A DNA stretch of 64,000 bases from Diacronema lutheri (GCA_019448385.1 JAGTXO010000015.1:310001-374000); one strand, 5' to 3'; shown: positions 31,504 through 42,332, counted from the stretch's first letter. The notes: generated by a model from the letters alone, not told the origin. Numbers and translations: made by a program.

Positions 31504-32931
31504 ATGGGCACGAGCATGCGTACGGCCGCACTGCTCCTCGCGCACGCGGCGTTGGCGGCGGGCGTGAGCGTGGCGGTGCGGCCGCGCGTCACGGTCGTCG
31601 GTGCGGGTGTCTCCGGCCTTTGCTGCGCGCGCACGCTCCACGCCGCCGGCGTCGACGTCAGCGTCATCGAGCGCGCGGACGGCGTCGGCGGGCGCGTGCG
31701 CTCGGACATCGTCGACGGCTTCATCCTCGACCGCGGCTTTCAGGTGTTCCTCACCGAGTATCCGGAGCCGCGTAGCGTGCTCGATCTTGACGCGCTCGAC
31801 CTCCGCCCCTTCCTACCCGGCGCGCTCGTCCAGCTCGGCGCCGAGCGCCACCTCGTCGCCGACCCGTTCCGTCGGCCGCAAGACTTGCTGCGCGGCGCGC
31901 TTGCGCCAGTCGGCTCGCTGGTCGACAAGGCGCGCGTCGCGCTGTTTGCGGTGCTGCAGTTCCTCCAGCCCGTCGATGCAATCTTTGCCAAGCCGCCGCG
32001 CTCGACGCTCGCCTTCTTGCGCGCCGAGCTCGCGGTCTCGGATGTGATGATCGAGCGCTTCTTCCGCCCCTTCTACCAGGGCATCTTCCTTGCGCCGCTC
32101 GACGAGCAGGACGCGCGCATGTTCGAGTTCGTCTTCAAGATGTTCACCCTCGGCGTCGCCGCGCTCCCCGCCAAAGGCCTCGGCGAGGTGCCCAAGCAGC
32201 TCGCGCGCGCGCTTCCGGAGGACACGGTACGCACGCGCACGCTCGTGCTCGGCGTGAGCGCCACATCCGTGCGCGTCGCGGAGGTGGGCGCGGAGAAGGC
32301 GGAGGGCGCGCGCGAACCGGACGATCACACGCTCGAGAGCGACGCGGTCGTCCTCGCCGTCGATCGCCCCGCGCTCGCGGCGATCGACGGCGCGCACGGC
32401 GCCGCCGGCACCGACGGCGAGCGCTCGAGCACCGCGATCTACTTCGCGATCGACGGGCCGCCGCCGATCGCCGAGCCAATCCTCGTGCTCAACGGCGAGT
32501 GCGGCCGCGTCGCGCCCGGCGCGTCGAGCGCCGTCCTCAACAACGTGTGCTTCCCGAGCTCGGTCGCGTCATCGTACGCGCCAGCCGGCAAGGCGCTTGC
32601 GTCATGCACCGTCGTCGGCGACCCGGCGGTGACGGACGCCGAGCTCGAGCGCGCGGTGCGCGAGCAGCTCGGCCGTTGGTTTGGCGCCGAGCGCGTTGCG
32701 GCGTGGCGCCACCTGCGCACGTACCGCGTGCGATATGCCCAACCGACGCAGCTCGGCGCGCGCGGAGGATTCGACTGGCCCGCGCGGCTCGACGGCGGGC
32801 TTTACCGGTGCGGCGACCACACGTCGTCGCCCACGCTGAATGGCGCGATGGCCAGCGGCCGCCGCGCCGCCGAGGCCGTGCTCGAGGACCTGCGCGCGCG
32901 CGGGCGGCTCGCCGCGTCGGGCCGAGCCTAG
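31504..32931 (+). CDS. FAD-dependent amine oxidase/desaturase-like oxidoreductase
   Basis: Single exon, 475 residues from the ATG at 31504; earlier in-frame codons are only TTG/GTG type and less likely. The Rossmann FAD motif is VTVVGAGVSGLCCARTLHAA, followed by IERADGVGGRVRSD, which is the amine oxidase/phytoene desaturase GG motif. LDRGFQVFLTEYPE and the C-terminal FAD-contact GLYRCGDHTSSPTLNGAM (dinucleotide site 2) agree. It resembles the plastid/cyanobacterial NAD(P)/FAD oxidoreductase group rather than a named desaturase. A hydrophobic leader MRTAALLLAHAALAAGVSVA precedes the fold, which could be a signal peptide for plastid or secretory routing. Substrate unknown. Confidence 0.85.
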   Translation: MGTSMRTAALLLAHAALAAGVSVAVRPRVTVVGAGVSGLCCARTLHAAGVDVSVIERADGVGGRVRSDIVDGFILDRGFQVFLTEYPEPRSVLDLDALDLRPFLPGALVQLGAERHLVADPFRRPQDLLRGALAPVGSLVDKARVALFAVLQFLQPVDAIFAKPPRSTLAFLRAELAVSDVMIERFFRPFYQGIFLAPLDEQDARMFEFVFKMFTLGVAALPAKGLGEVPKQLARALPEDTVRTRTLVLGVSATSVRVAEVGAEKAEGAREPDDHTLESDAVVLAVDRPALAAIDGAHGAAGTDGERSSTAIYFAIDGPPPIAEPILVLNGECGRVAPGASSAVLNNVCFPSSVASSYAPAGKALASCTVVGDPAVTDAELERAVREQLGRWFGAERVAAWRHLRTYRVRYAQPTQLGARGGFDWPARLDGGLYRCGDHTSSPTLNGAMASGRRAAEAVLEDLRARGRLAASGRA

Positions 32932-33061
32932 CGGCCTCCGCAAGGGCGACCATTTTACTCACATTTTTAGCGAGGAGGGTTCACCGCGGTGCGGAAATAC
33001 TCCCGAAGGGGGCAAAAAGAATCCGAACTTGGACCTTCCAGAGGGTATTCCCGATTCCGGG

Positions 33062-36000
33062 ATGCGGCGTGCGGAGCACACGTGCGCGCCGTCGAGGCTC
33101 GCGTGCGCGCCGTTGCGGCTCGCGCGTCCTCCATTGCGGGTTGCGAGGCGGCAAGAGCAGCTGTCGCTCGTCTTGATCGCGGATCCCGGGCCAGATCCGG
33201 ACGACGTCAAGGCCATCCTGGTCGCCGGGGTACTACATCGCCTCGGTGCCATCCGCTTCGCCGCCCTCGTCGCCAACGGCGGCGGGCAGGCGCTCCGCCG
33301 AGCGCAGCTCGCGCGCTGCGTCCTGGTCCACGTTGGCGTTGCGGACGTGCCCGTGGGTATCGGCTCGGAGGGTAAGGCGTACGAGGCGCAGCCGCACGAG
33401 TACGCGCTCGAGGGCGTGGACCAAGTCCCGCGCGCCGCGCTCGACGACGGCCACGCGCTGCTGCTGCGGACGTTGCGCGCCGCACCGCCGAGCTCGCTCA
33501 CGGTCTGTTGCATCTCGTCGCTGCGCGACTTTGCAGACGTAATCGCGGCGGAGCCGACGCTTGTGCTCGCAAAGGTGGTGCGGCTGGTCGTGCAGGGCGG
33601 CTTGCAGCGCGTTGACGATGCCTCGCCGTGGCGGCCCGACTCGTCGGTCAACAACGACTTTGACGCGGCCGCGGCCGACGCAGTCTACACGTTTGCACTC
33701 GCGCGTGGGCTGCCGCTTACCGTTGTCTCGCGCTTTGCGGTGCCAATGCTGCCGATGCAGCTCGCGCGCTCCTTCGCCGAGCGCACTGCCAACCCGCTGC
33801 TTCGCTACCTCGCGTCCGCGCAGTTCCTCGGCCTGGAGGGGCTGTGGCGCAAGCTGTGCGAGGGTAAACTGCCCGCACGCTGCTCCAAGCAGTGGTACTT
33901 TGAGACGTTTTGCGGCGTCAGCGAGGCGCAGTTTGCACGCGGCCGCTTCGACGAGCTGGGGCCAGGCGACAGGATCCGCCAGCACCTCGACGGATACGTC
34001 AAACCGTACGGCGCGCGCGCGCGCGCGCGTGCACCCGATGCCCAGCCACGTGGCGCCGCGCGCACGTGTGCGATTGCCCACGCGCGCGCCGCGCCGCCGC
34101 GCGCCTGCGATGCGCCGCGCAGCTACGACGTGGTCGCGCTCATGACCGCGCTGCCGCAGACGTGTGCGCTCTTTGGCGCCGGCCGACCTGTCGGCATCGT
34201 CGGCGTCGCGCCGCTCCGCGCCGGCGCCGCACACCAGCTCCTCCTCACGGCCGAGGACGCGATCGACGTGAGCCACGTGATCCGGCTGTTGCGCGATGCG
34301 TACCACGAGACCATCGCCGCGGCGCGCGAGCGCGAGCTCGAGACCTTGCTCCAGCGGACGCGCGCGCCGGGCGTGGCGCGCACGGCGCGGCCGCCCAACG
34401 ACGCGCGCCCGCCGCTCCTCCAGCGCGCCGCAATGGGCGGCGTACGGATTGCGCCCGCGCGCCCCAACGCGTCCGTCGCGCCGTTGGGCGCTGCAGAGGC
34501 GAGCGCGCGGCCGTTGGCGAGTGGTGCCGACACCGCGACCGCCGCCGCCTCGTCGCCGTCCGAGCACAGCTTGTGCTCATCGCTGCGCGACGAGCCGTGC
34601 GCGCCGCGTGCTGACGACGACGCCAGTGCGCGTGCGACCGATGCTCGGCCGGAGACCCGTGGCGCGCGAAAGAATGGCGGGCTATTGGAGTGGCAGGCGT
34701 TCGCGGATGGCAGCCGTCGCCGCGCGCCGCACAGTCTCGCGGCGCTTACGCACGTTGTCTCGCACCACGCGCCGGCGGCGGCGCGACGCTCGGACGACGA
34801 AGCGGACGAGCCGCCCGACGCGTTCTACGCGCAAGAGGCTCGAGGATTTTACAGCCGCGAGCGGCTGCGCGACGCCGCGGCCGAGCCGAGCGTGTGCGCA
34901 CGAACCCGTGCGCCCACGGCGGGCACGCCGACGGTCGGCGTTCTCAGCGAAGCGGCGATTGCTCGCATGCTCACGCGTGGCGTGCAGCAGGCAATGGCGC
35001 GGCAGGCGGCGACGACGCGCACGCTCGGCATCGGCGGCTTCGGTGCGGCCTTCGCGTTGGTCGCGCTCGTGCTTGCCGCTCGGAGCGATCCCGTCGCACC
35101 GGACCGCAGCGTCTTTGCGCTTGCCCTGAGCCGGATGTGCCACGTCGCCGCAGGCGTCGCGACGGCGCTCGCGTTGCTCGCGCTCCACCCGACGTGCGCC
35201 AAGCGCGCGCACGTGCGCGCCGCGCTGCTCGCGCTCGCGCTCGTTCACACCGGCCTCGCCGCCGACCGTTGCGTCGAGGCGCGCGCGCTCGCGCGGCTGG
35301 CCGCATCGACGCACGCACGCGCAAGCCTCGCGCTCGCGATCGCCACCGGCGCACTGCTCGGCGTGAGCGCATTGCTGCTGCTCGGCACGTGCGCGCTCGC
35401 GCGGCGTGCGTCAAACCGCGCCGTCTCACGCCCGTTGTGGCGGTGGCGGTGGCCGAGCGCGGCGAGCGTCGGCGCGTTTGTCGTGGCCGCGTGGCGCGCG
35501 TTTGCGCGCGCGCAGCTCGTGCAAGCCCTCACGCTGCTCACGCAGCTCGCGCTGGATGCGACGGTGACGCCAACGGGCGGGCTGCGCGGCGCGCACGCGG
35601 TGCTTACGCCCCTGAGCGCGCTCGACGCGCTCGTCAAGCTTCTGCTCGGCGCGCTCGCGCTCACGCCGCACGCGCACAGGCGCGCGCAGCGCGCGCTGAG
35701 CCGCGCGCTGCCGGTGAACGCGCGCGCGCACGCGCCGCTCGCCGCGCTCCTCGGCTTCGGCACGTCCGTCGTGCACGCGCCCGTCGAGCTCGTCGCCGAG
35801 GCGCTGCGCTCATTTGCGCCCGTCGAGCTCGATGACGATGCTTTTGCCGCGCTCGACGCGAAGAATTTTGGGCCTGCGCCCGGCGCGCCGGCGGACGCCG
35901 AGCGCGTGGGCGCGGACGCGCCCCCGGCGGTCGAGGCGTGGCGCGCTTGTGCGCCCGCGCCGCTCGACGAGATTGCAACAGTGGCAACGCCGGCGCTTGC

Positions 36001-37150
36001 GCTCGATCTTTGCGTCGCGGCCGCGGCGACGACCGCGCACGCAGCGCCCGCGGCCCGCGCGCACAGCGCAGCTGGGCGCTGCATCGTTACGCCGTGGCTG
36101 CGCGAGCGCGCATGCGCGGTCGTCGTCGCGGTCGCGCCGTCAAGCCCGATCGAGCTGCGGTCCGAGGCGAGCAGCCCGCAGCATACGGGCGCCGGCGCGG
36201 CGGTGTGGCACAGGAGCGCATCCGTGGCGCCAGCACCTGCCGTCTCGCCGCTTCGCCGCCTCGGTGGCTCATTCTTCGGCGTCGATAAGGGCCGGCACGG
36301 CGAGCACGACGCGTGCGGTCCGTTTGCGCCGCGCCAGCTGCGCGCGTCGCCCAGCGGCGCGCCGTGCGGCAGCTGGGACGCGCATCGCACACACAGCCGG
36401 AGCGCTTCCGTCGAAGACCTGCTGCGCGCGCCGGCCAAGCGACTCAACGCCGCGTCGCCCACTCATGGCGCGGCGCTCTCGCCTGTCGTGCCTCGCGCCG
36501 CGCGCTACGAGCCGCGACTAAAGCGCACCTTCAGCGCGCCGCTCGTGCCCGCGGCCGCCGATTGCTTCGTCGTGCATGCAGAGGCCGGCAGTCCGGACGA
36601 GCAGGGCGCCATCGCGGCCGCGCTACGCGAATGGGCGCGCGCGTTTGCGCAGCGTGAGGGGCGGCTGCCGACAGTCTGGCTCGACGCGCTGAGCGCCGAT
36701 CCGCTGCTTAGTCCGAGTGAGCAGCTTGCGCACATGCCCGTGTACGTGGCGCGCAGCGCGCGGCTGCTGCTGCTATGCGGGCCGTCGATCGTCGACAGTG
36801 TGCGCACCGTCGCGCAGCTGTACGCCTGGCGTGCAAGCGGCGGGCTCATGGACCGTGTCGAGTGCACTCTCGTCGCGCCGCGCGGCACGGACGACAGCGC
36901 GCGACAGGCGCGCTGGCGCTCAACCATCGCGGCGTTCGACACGTTCCACGCTACGGACGCGCAGCAGCTGTCGAGCCACGCCGATGAGGCGCGGCGAATT
37001 GCCCTCGCGGTCGAGATCGGCACCATCGCGCACATCAACGAGACGATCCGCGCGTTCATGACGCCCGTGCAGCGCGCTGCGGCCGCCGACGCACTCGGTT
37101 GCGCGTTCCTGACACCCGCTGCTGAGGAAACATGCCGAGCGTGGACATGA
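33062..37150 (+). CDS. Nucleoside hydrolase-like / multi-TM / TIR-like fusion protein
   Basis: Two exons, 33062-34005 and 34120-37150, about 1324 residues; the intron is 114 nt, in frame and stop-free. Residues about 35-390 match inosine-uridine nucleoside hydrolases: VLIADPGPDPDDVKAILVA (the calcium-binding Asp set, with two extra residues), LVANGGGQALRRAQLARCV, VPVGIGSEGKAYEA, VNNDFDAAAADAVYTFA and YDVVALMTALP with the late Asp. These cleave the N-glycosidic bond of nucleosides. A low-complexity linker follows, then four to five hydrophobic segments (about 612-822). The last 200 residues read DCFVVHAE...LPTVWLDALSADP...MPVYVARSARLLLLCGPS, which resembles the TIR-like domains common in algal and oomycete membrane proteins, though key positions have drifted. 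The start at 33062 is the first ATG after the upstream gene. Domain naming is by motif memory; the C-terminal call is the weaker one. Confidence 0.7.
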   Translation: MRRAEHTCAPSRLACAPLRLARPPLRVARRQEQLSLVLIADPGPDPDDVKAILVAGVLHRLGAIRFAALVANGGGQALRRAQLARCVLVHVGVADVPVGIGSEGKAYEAQPHEYALEGVDQVPRAALDDGHALLLRTLRAAPPSSLTVCCISSLRDFADVIAAEPTLVLAKVVRLVVQGGLQRVDDASPWRPDSSVNNDFDAAAADAVYTFALARGLPLTVVSRFAVPMLPMQLARSFAERTANPLLRYLASAQFLGLEGLWRKLCEGKLPARCSKQWYFETFCGVSEAQFARGRFDELGPGDRIRQHLDGYVKPYGARARARAPDAQPRGAARTCAIAHARAAPPRACDAPRSYDVVALMTALPQTCALFGAGRPVGIVGVAPLRAGAAHQLLLTAEDAIDVSHVIRLLRDAYHETIAAARERELETLLQRTRAPGVARTARPPNDARPPLLQRAAMGGVRIAPARPNASVAPLGAAEASARPLASGADTATAAASSPSEHSLCSSLRDEPCAPRADDDASARATDARPETRGARKNGGLLEWQAFADGSRRRAPHSLAALTHVVSHHAPAAARRSDDEADEPPDAFYAQEARGFYSRERLRDAAAEPSVCARTRAPTAGTPTVGVLSEAAIARMLTRGVQQAMARQAATTRTLGIGGFGAAFALVALVLAARSDPVAPDRSVFALALSRMCHVAAGVATALALLALHPTCAKRAHVRAALLALALVHTGLAADRCVEARALARLAASTHARASLALAIATGALLGVSALLLLGTCALARRASNRAVSRPLWRWRWPSAASVGAFVVAAWRAFARAQLVQALTLLTQLALDATVTPTGGLRGAHAVLTPLSALDALVKLLLGALALTPHAHRRAQRALSRALPVNARAHAPLAALLGFGTSVVHAPVELVAEALRSFAPVELDDDAFAALDAKNFGPAPGAPADAERVGADAPPAVEAWRACAPAPLDEIATVATPALALDLCVAAAATTAHAAPAARAHSAAGRCIVTPWLRERACAVVVAVAPSSPIELRSEASSPQHTGAGAAVWHRSASVAPAPAVSPLRRLGGSFFGVDKGRHGEHDACGPFAPRQLRASPSGAPCGSWDAHRTHSRSASVEDLLRAPAKRLNAASPTHGAALSPVVPRAARYEPRLKRTFSAPLVPAAADCFVVHAEAGSPDEQGAIAAALREWARAFAQREGRLPTVWLDALSADPLLSPSEQLAHMPVYVARSARLLLLCGPSIVDSVRTVAQLYAWRASGGLMDRVECTLVAPRGTDDSARQARWRSTIAAFDTFHATDAQQLSSHADEARRIALAVEIGTIAHINETIRAFMTPVQRAAAADALGCAFLTPAAEETCRAWT

Positions 37151-37582
37151 CAGTCGAGCGAACTTCCCCGGCCTTCGCGGCTCCACGCACATTGCAACCT
37201 CACAAACGAAGCCGTCGTTTGCAAACCAAGCTGTTCGGTCATGCAGCGGGTGCTCGCGCGAAAGCCGCCAACTCGAGCTCGCGCCGATGATGGCGACGGC
37301 GCCACTCCGCTGTGCAGCGCCGTCGACGAATGGTTTCACCACGGTCTCGCGCGCGGAGAAAGGGGGGGGAGGCGATGACATGAAACTGGCTCGGACAGAT
37401 CTCTTTTGCCTCCTCCATCTGTCCACCCGTATCACGCGCCGCAGCGCGTCGGCACCGTCCCTGCTGTGGGTCAAAACTCAAAGGTCAAAACGAAGTACCC
37501 ATCCCGAAAAGCCTTCCGGACTCCGGACCGCCCACTACTTTTTTTTGCCGACAACCGAGGTGTCGAGCATCCCGGGGCAGCG
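37151..37582. other. Intergenic region without a recognised gene
   Basis: 432 bp between the nucleoside hydrolase-like gene and the phosphate carrier, both on the plus strand. Short ORFs here have no family resemblance or codon pattern. The last 90 bp contain aaaggtcaaaacgaag, a ccgaaaagccttcc element and a T8 run, likely the carrier promoter and 5' leader. Nothing else is seen. Confidence 0.7.
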
Positions 37583-39138
37583 ATGCTCTTCCCGACGCGC
37601 GCGTTCAGCCCCTTTTACAGCTCGTTCGCAGCGCAGAGCCCGGGCGAGAAGAAGTATGACATGATGTTCTATCTAAAGGGCGCGCTCTCCGGTGGCATCT
37701 GCTGCGGCGTCACGCACGGCGCGCTCACGCCGGTCGACGTCGTGAAGACGCGCATCCAGCTGCAGCCCGACGTCTACAACAAGGGCATGGTCGGTGGCTT
37801 CAGCCAGATCATCGCCAAGGAGGGCGCGGGCGCGCTTCTCACCGGCTTCACACCCACCTTTATCGGCTATTTCATTCAGGGTCCGCCGCGGCGTCGTGGG
37901 GTTGGCGCGCGCGCAGGCCGCGGCGAGTTGCCGACGCCGTCACCCTCCGCGCGCGCGCGCGCGCGTCTCCGCAGGGTGGTTCAAGTTTGGTGGCGTTGAG
38001 TTCTTCAAGATCAACTTTGCGCAGTCCCTCGGCCCGCAGGGCGCGTGGGACAACCGCAACACGATCTACCTCGCCTCGTCGGCGATGGCGGAGTTCATCG
38101 CGGACGTCTTCCTCTGCCCGCTCGAGGCGACGCGCATCCGCCTCGTCTCCAACCCGACGTACGCGTCGGGCATGATGGGCGCGGCGTCGCGGATGGCGGC
38201 GGAGGAGGGTCTCATTGGCGGCTTCTACTCGGGCTTCATCCCAATCCTCTTCAAGCAGATCCCCTACACGATGTGCAAGTTCGCCGTGCAGGGCCGTGCG
38301 GCCGAGGCCATGTGCGCGCAGCGCAGCGCCTGTGCCGCGCTGCACGCTTATTGGCTGTCATGCGGGCGGGTGCCTGCTCGGGGTGGTGGCGCATGCGCAG
38401 GGCGCCGCCCAGCCGTTTTGTCGGCTGCGCCTGTAGAGGGCCCGCAGCTTTGCATCGAGCCGTGGCCGCGAGGCGCGCCTGCACTTTGCGAGGCGGCGAC
38501 CGCCTCGCACGCCGGCGGCCGGTCTCGCCGTTGCGAGCGGGGCAGCACATGCCGCTCGATCTGCGGAGCACGAGCCCTTCGGACGCGTGGTGCACGCAGC
38601 CATGCTTGACGCGCGCTCTCACGCCCTGCAATCGCGCGCGGCGACGTGTGCGCGCGCGCGTGCGACTTTGGGTAGGTACGGCGCGACGAACACGACGCCT
38701 GAGAAGTCGTCGTCGTCGTGGAACGTCTCGCTCTCGCTCGCCTCGGGCGTCATCGCCGGCGTCGCCTCCGCCATCATCTCGCACCCCGCGGACACCCTTC
38801 TCTCCAAGGCACGCGCTTGCGCCGCCTGCACCCGGGCGACACACCGAGCCCCACCTGCGCCCCGCTCGGCGCGCACAGCTCACCGCGCGCCGTTCCGCCC
38901 GCCCTCCTCTGGTCAATAGATCAACAAGTCGGGCGCCGGCGGCGACGGCCCGATGTTCACGCGCCTGGGCCGAATCGTCGCAGAGACGGGCGTCTTCAAA
39001 CTGTGCACGCAGGGCCTTGGCGCTCGCTGCATCATGATCGGCACGCTTACCGCCGGCCAGTTCGCCATCTTCGACACGGTCATGGGTGCGCTCGGCGCCT
39101 CCAAGTTCCATTTCCACGACCCGAGCAAGCCGCACTAA
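37583..39138 (+). CDS. Mitochondrial phosphate carrier (SLC25A3/MIR1 type), four exons
   Basis: Inner-membrane carrier that brings phosphate into the matrix for ATP synthesis. Exons 37583-37880, 37975-38311, 38676-38808 and 38920-39138 give 328 residues, the family length. Three mitochondrial carrier repeats are seen: [17 protein letters not shown] with [33 protein letters not shown] with [19 protein letters not shown]; and [14 protein letters not shown] with [20 protein letters not shown]. The last junction proves a GC-AG intron: only a GC donor after TCCAAG restores the conserved LLSKxNK join. Repeat 1 and 2 signature Asp/Glu and Lys/Arg are present. No cleavable presequence is obvious, as in most carriers. 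Confidence 0.95.
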
Positions 39139-39339
39139 AGCGTGTGCACGCGCGCCAACTTCAGCGCAATGATCATCGCTGCGGCTCAGCACTTGCGCTC
39201 CTGTCTCAGCAAAACTCCACGGCTCGCGGCCATGTCGGCGCCACGCGCGCCAAAGTCCTATACGTGCAACGTGTCTGTGACGAGCTGTCACTTTCGCGCA
39301 CTCTCGTCAGCAACAACGGCCACGCGCCCTCGCCGCCCG

Positions 39340-39710
39340 TCACCGGATGCCTCGTCCGTGTGCCTCCGCGGCATTGGCCTGCTCGTCCTCGCCCATGTGG
39401 CGCAGGTCGAGCCGGTACTGCGCGCCGGGCAGCTGCTCCTCGGGCCACTGCAGCACCGCGCCCACACTGCGCACCGTCGCTCGCTCGCCCAGCTTGAGCC
39501 CAAACTCGAGCACAAACTGCTGGCCCATCGGCTCAGCCAGCAGCGCGCGGACGAGCCGCTGAGCGCGCGAGTGCGCGGTCGGCGAGCCGCTCACGAGCTC
39601 GCCCAGGACCTCGCGCATGCCGCGAATCGCATTCTGCACGGCCTGCGCTGTCCTCCGAAGCTCCGCGTCGGCGGCGCTTTCCGCACCGCCCGCGCCCGCG
39701 CCCGCGCCTA

Positions 39711-39764
<54 letters not shown>

Positions 39765-42224
39765 TGCCTACGCCCGCGCCCGCGCCCGTGCCTACGCCCG
39801 CACCTGCGCCCGCGCCCGCTCGCGGGTGCGTGAAGCGCTCGCCGCTGCCAAGTCCACCCTCCATCATCTCAGGAGACCGCGTGCCCAGGTAGTCGAGCAT
39901 GTCGACGGCCTGCCCCATCAGCTCGCGCACGAGCTCGGCGTGCTCCGGGATCAGGTAGATCTGCGCGAGCCGCTCGGTGAGCGTGAGCGGGTCCGCCTCG
40001 CCGAGCGCGTGATCCATGATGGCGACGAGCTGCACGAGGTGCGGAGGCGCGCGCCGTCGACCGCTCGTGTTGGCGCTCTTTTTGCGTAGCAAGCCGAGCA
40101 GTGCGGCCTGCAGCCGCGGCGACGGATCGGTGAGCAGCTTGGCAGCGACGAAGGGGTACGCCGCGCGTATCACGGGGAAGCGGGAGTCTGCCTGCAGCGC
40201 GACGCCCTGCCGCACATACCGCGCACGCGCGAGCGCATGCCGCCACTTTCGCGCGTGAGCATGCGCGGCTGCGCGGCGCGGCGTGCGCGGAGAGCGGATC
40301 AGGTGCTCCGCGGCGGGAGGGGAGGGAAGGGCGGGAAGGGGAAGGGGATGCGTGGCGCGCGGCTTGCCTCGAGGACTCCAAGGCAGCGGATCACCGCTGT
40401 GTAAAATGGCGGGAGCGCGAATGGGAATTCAAACATCACGTTGCCCAAACGGCTGACGACATTCTTGAGGTTGAGCTCGGAGACGGGCGAGTCGAGCGCG
40501 TCGGGCAGCGCCTCGTTGAGCGCGCGCGCGATCGGCTCGATCGGCTGGTCCTTTGGGATGAAACCAAGCTGAATGCGCACAAGGCAAGGACGGCCGCGAC
40601 GCGCGCGCGGCACGGCGACGGGCGCGCGTCGCGGTCAGGCTGTGCGCGCCGGCGCGCGCAGCGGCGACGACCGCCGGCGCGGCAGAGGAGCGCACGCTGC
40701 GCGGCGCGAGCGGCGCGGCGCAGCGCGGCGCGCCCGACGTCGACCAAACACGCACCTGTTTGTATAAGCTCGCGAGTGCCTCGAAGTCGCGGTTGACAAG
40801 GTGGACAATCGCCTCGACGAGCCCGAGCCTCTGCTGCCTGCTCACGTACGAGACCATCCCAAAGTCGATGTAGGTGAGCGTGCCGTCCGCAGTCACGAGG
40901 AGATTGCCAGCGTGCGGGTCTGCGCCCGCCAAGTTGCCCGATTTGGGGAAGGGGGGGGGGGGGGGCACGCCACGAGGCGCGCGCGTGAGGCGTGACACTG
41001 GAAAGCTACGCGTCGCGATGGCGCACGCGAGCGTGCTGCGCTCGCGCGCGTCGGACCGGCGTGGAAGAAGCCATCGTCGAGCATCTGACGCAGAGAGCAC
41101 CGGACGAGGGATTGGACGAGCGAGTCCGGCTCGAGGCCCCAGCGCGCGAGCGCCGCGTGGTCGTTGAGGCGGACGCCGTCGACCCACGACTCGACGAGGA
41201 CGCGGCGCGTCGTCAGCTCAAGGAACACGCGCGGCGCGCCTACGCGCTCCGCCGGGCGCGCGTACAGGCGCGCGAACCGGATAGCGTTGGCGGCTTCCTG
41301 CGTGTAATCAAGTTCGCCGAGGAGGAGTGTACCAAAGTCATCGATGATGGCGACGACGTCGACGTCGCGGTTGAAGGCGCGGATGAGCGCGTTGAAGACG
41401 CCCGCGCAGCCGCGCAGGATGTGCAGGTCGAGCAGCGCGAGCTCGAGCGAACCGGGCCGTTGCACCTTGACGGCGAGTGGCTCGTAGGTCGCGCGGCGAA
41501 TCGCCTTGTACACCTGCCCGAGCGATGCGGCGGCGATGGGCTCGTCGGAGATGTAGGCGAAGAGCTCGGTGGGCGGGACGCCCAGCTCGTCGTGCAGCAC
41601 CTTGAAGGCCTCCGCGGTCGGGAAGGGCGGCACGTCGTCCTGCAGCCTCTGCAGCTCCGACAGGTACTCTGCGGGAAGCAGGTCGGAACGCGACGCGAGC
41701 GCTTGCCCCGCCTTGATCACGGCGGGGCCGCAGCGCGAGAGAAGCGCGAGGAGCGAGGCGGCGCGCTGTCGTCGGTTCTGCTTCTCCACGCCCATCATCC
41801 TGTCCGCAAGCACCGACAGCGCGAACGCGGCGAGCGGGAGCGCGAGCTCGAGCTGCCGTCTCAACACACGCGCGCCCTCGCGCGAGAAGCGGCGCGCGCT
41901 CGCCTCGGGGTCGTAGCCGATGCTCGCCTCGGGCGCGCGGCGCGCAAACGCTGGCGAAAGCACGTCCTCGCCGCCGCTGTCGCCCGCGCCCGCTGCAGAC
42001 CGCTCTAGCTGCTGCGGAGCGACGCCGGCCGCCGGGGGCTCGCGCTTCAGCGCGTCGACGCGCGCGCGCGCGCGGTGTAGCCTGTCGACGGCGGCCACAT
42101 CGGCGGCGCGGAGCCCGGCGTGGCGCTCGTGCGGCGCGCGCACGCTGGCTAGCGGCGCGCGCACGCCGGCGAACGGTGCGCGCGCGTACGCCAGCGCGTG
42201 CACGAGCAGCGCCGCCGCGTGCAT
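39340..42224 (-). CDS. ABC1/ADCK-type atypical kinase, four exons
   Basis: Member of the ABC1K (UbiB/ADCK) family, which controls prenylquinone metabolism in plastids or mitochondria. Exons 42224-41057, 40919-40756, 40568-40368 and 40206-39340 join in phase, about 799 residues. Motifs: KAGQALASRSDLLPAEYLSE (KxGQ), EPIAAASLGQVYKA (alanine-rich loop replacing the glycine loop), PLAVKVQRPG (Lys), LLGELDYTQEAANAIRF, the join FFHA|DPHAGNLLV (catalytic loop) and LTYIDFGMVSYVS (DFG). The third intron is GC-AG, fixed by the RCLGVLEG-VALQAD join. The N-terminus MHAAALLVHALAYARAPFAG is signal-like, so plastid targeting is likely. A (GCGCCC)n stretch at about 39695-39818 codes for a Gly/Ala/Val/Thr low-complexity linker before a last conserved C-terminal part. 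ABC1K proteins with this long C-terminus are mainly plastid types. Confidence 0.9.
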
Positions 42225-42332
42225 GGAGGCCCCGCTCCGCACCAGCGCGCGCTTTTGCCGCCCTCAAATACGAGCAAGCATGTCCCAGTGCAGACGGGCT
42301 GGACGGATGCGCGCCGAGGGTGTGATGAGGGC

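Noticed and set aside
32840-33061. Longer start for the nucleoside hydrolase-like gene
   Set aside because: The ATG at 32840 is inside the FAD oxidoreductase; the intervening residues have no family match.
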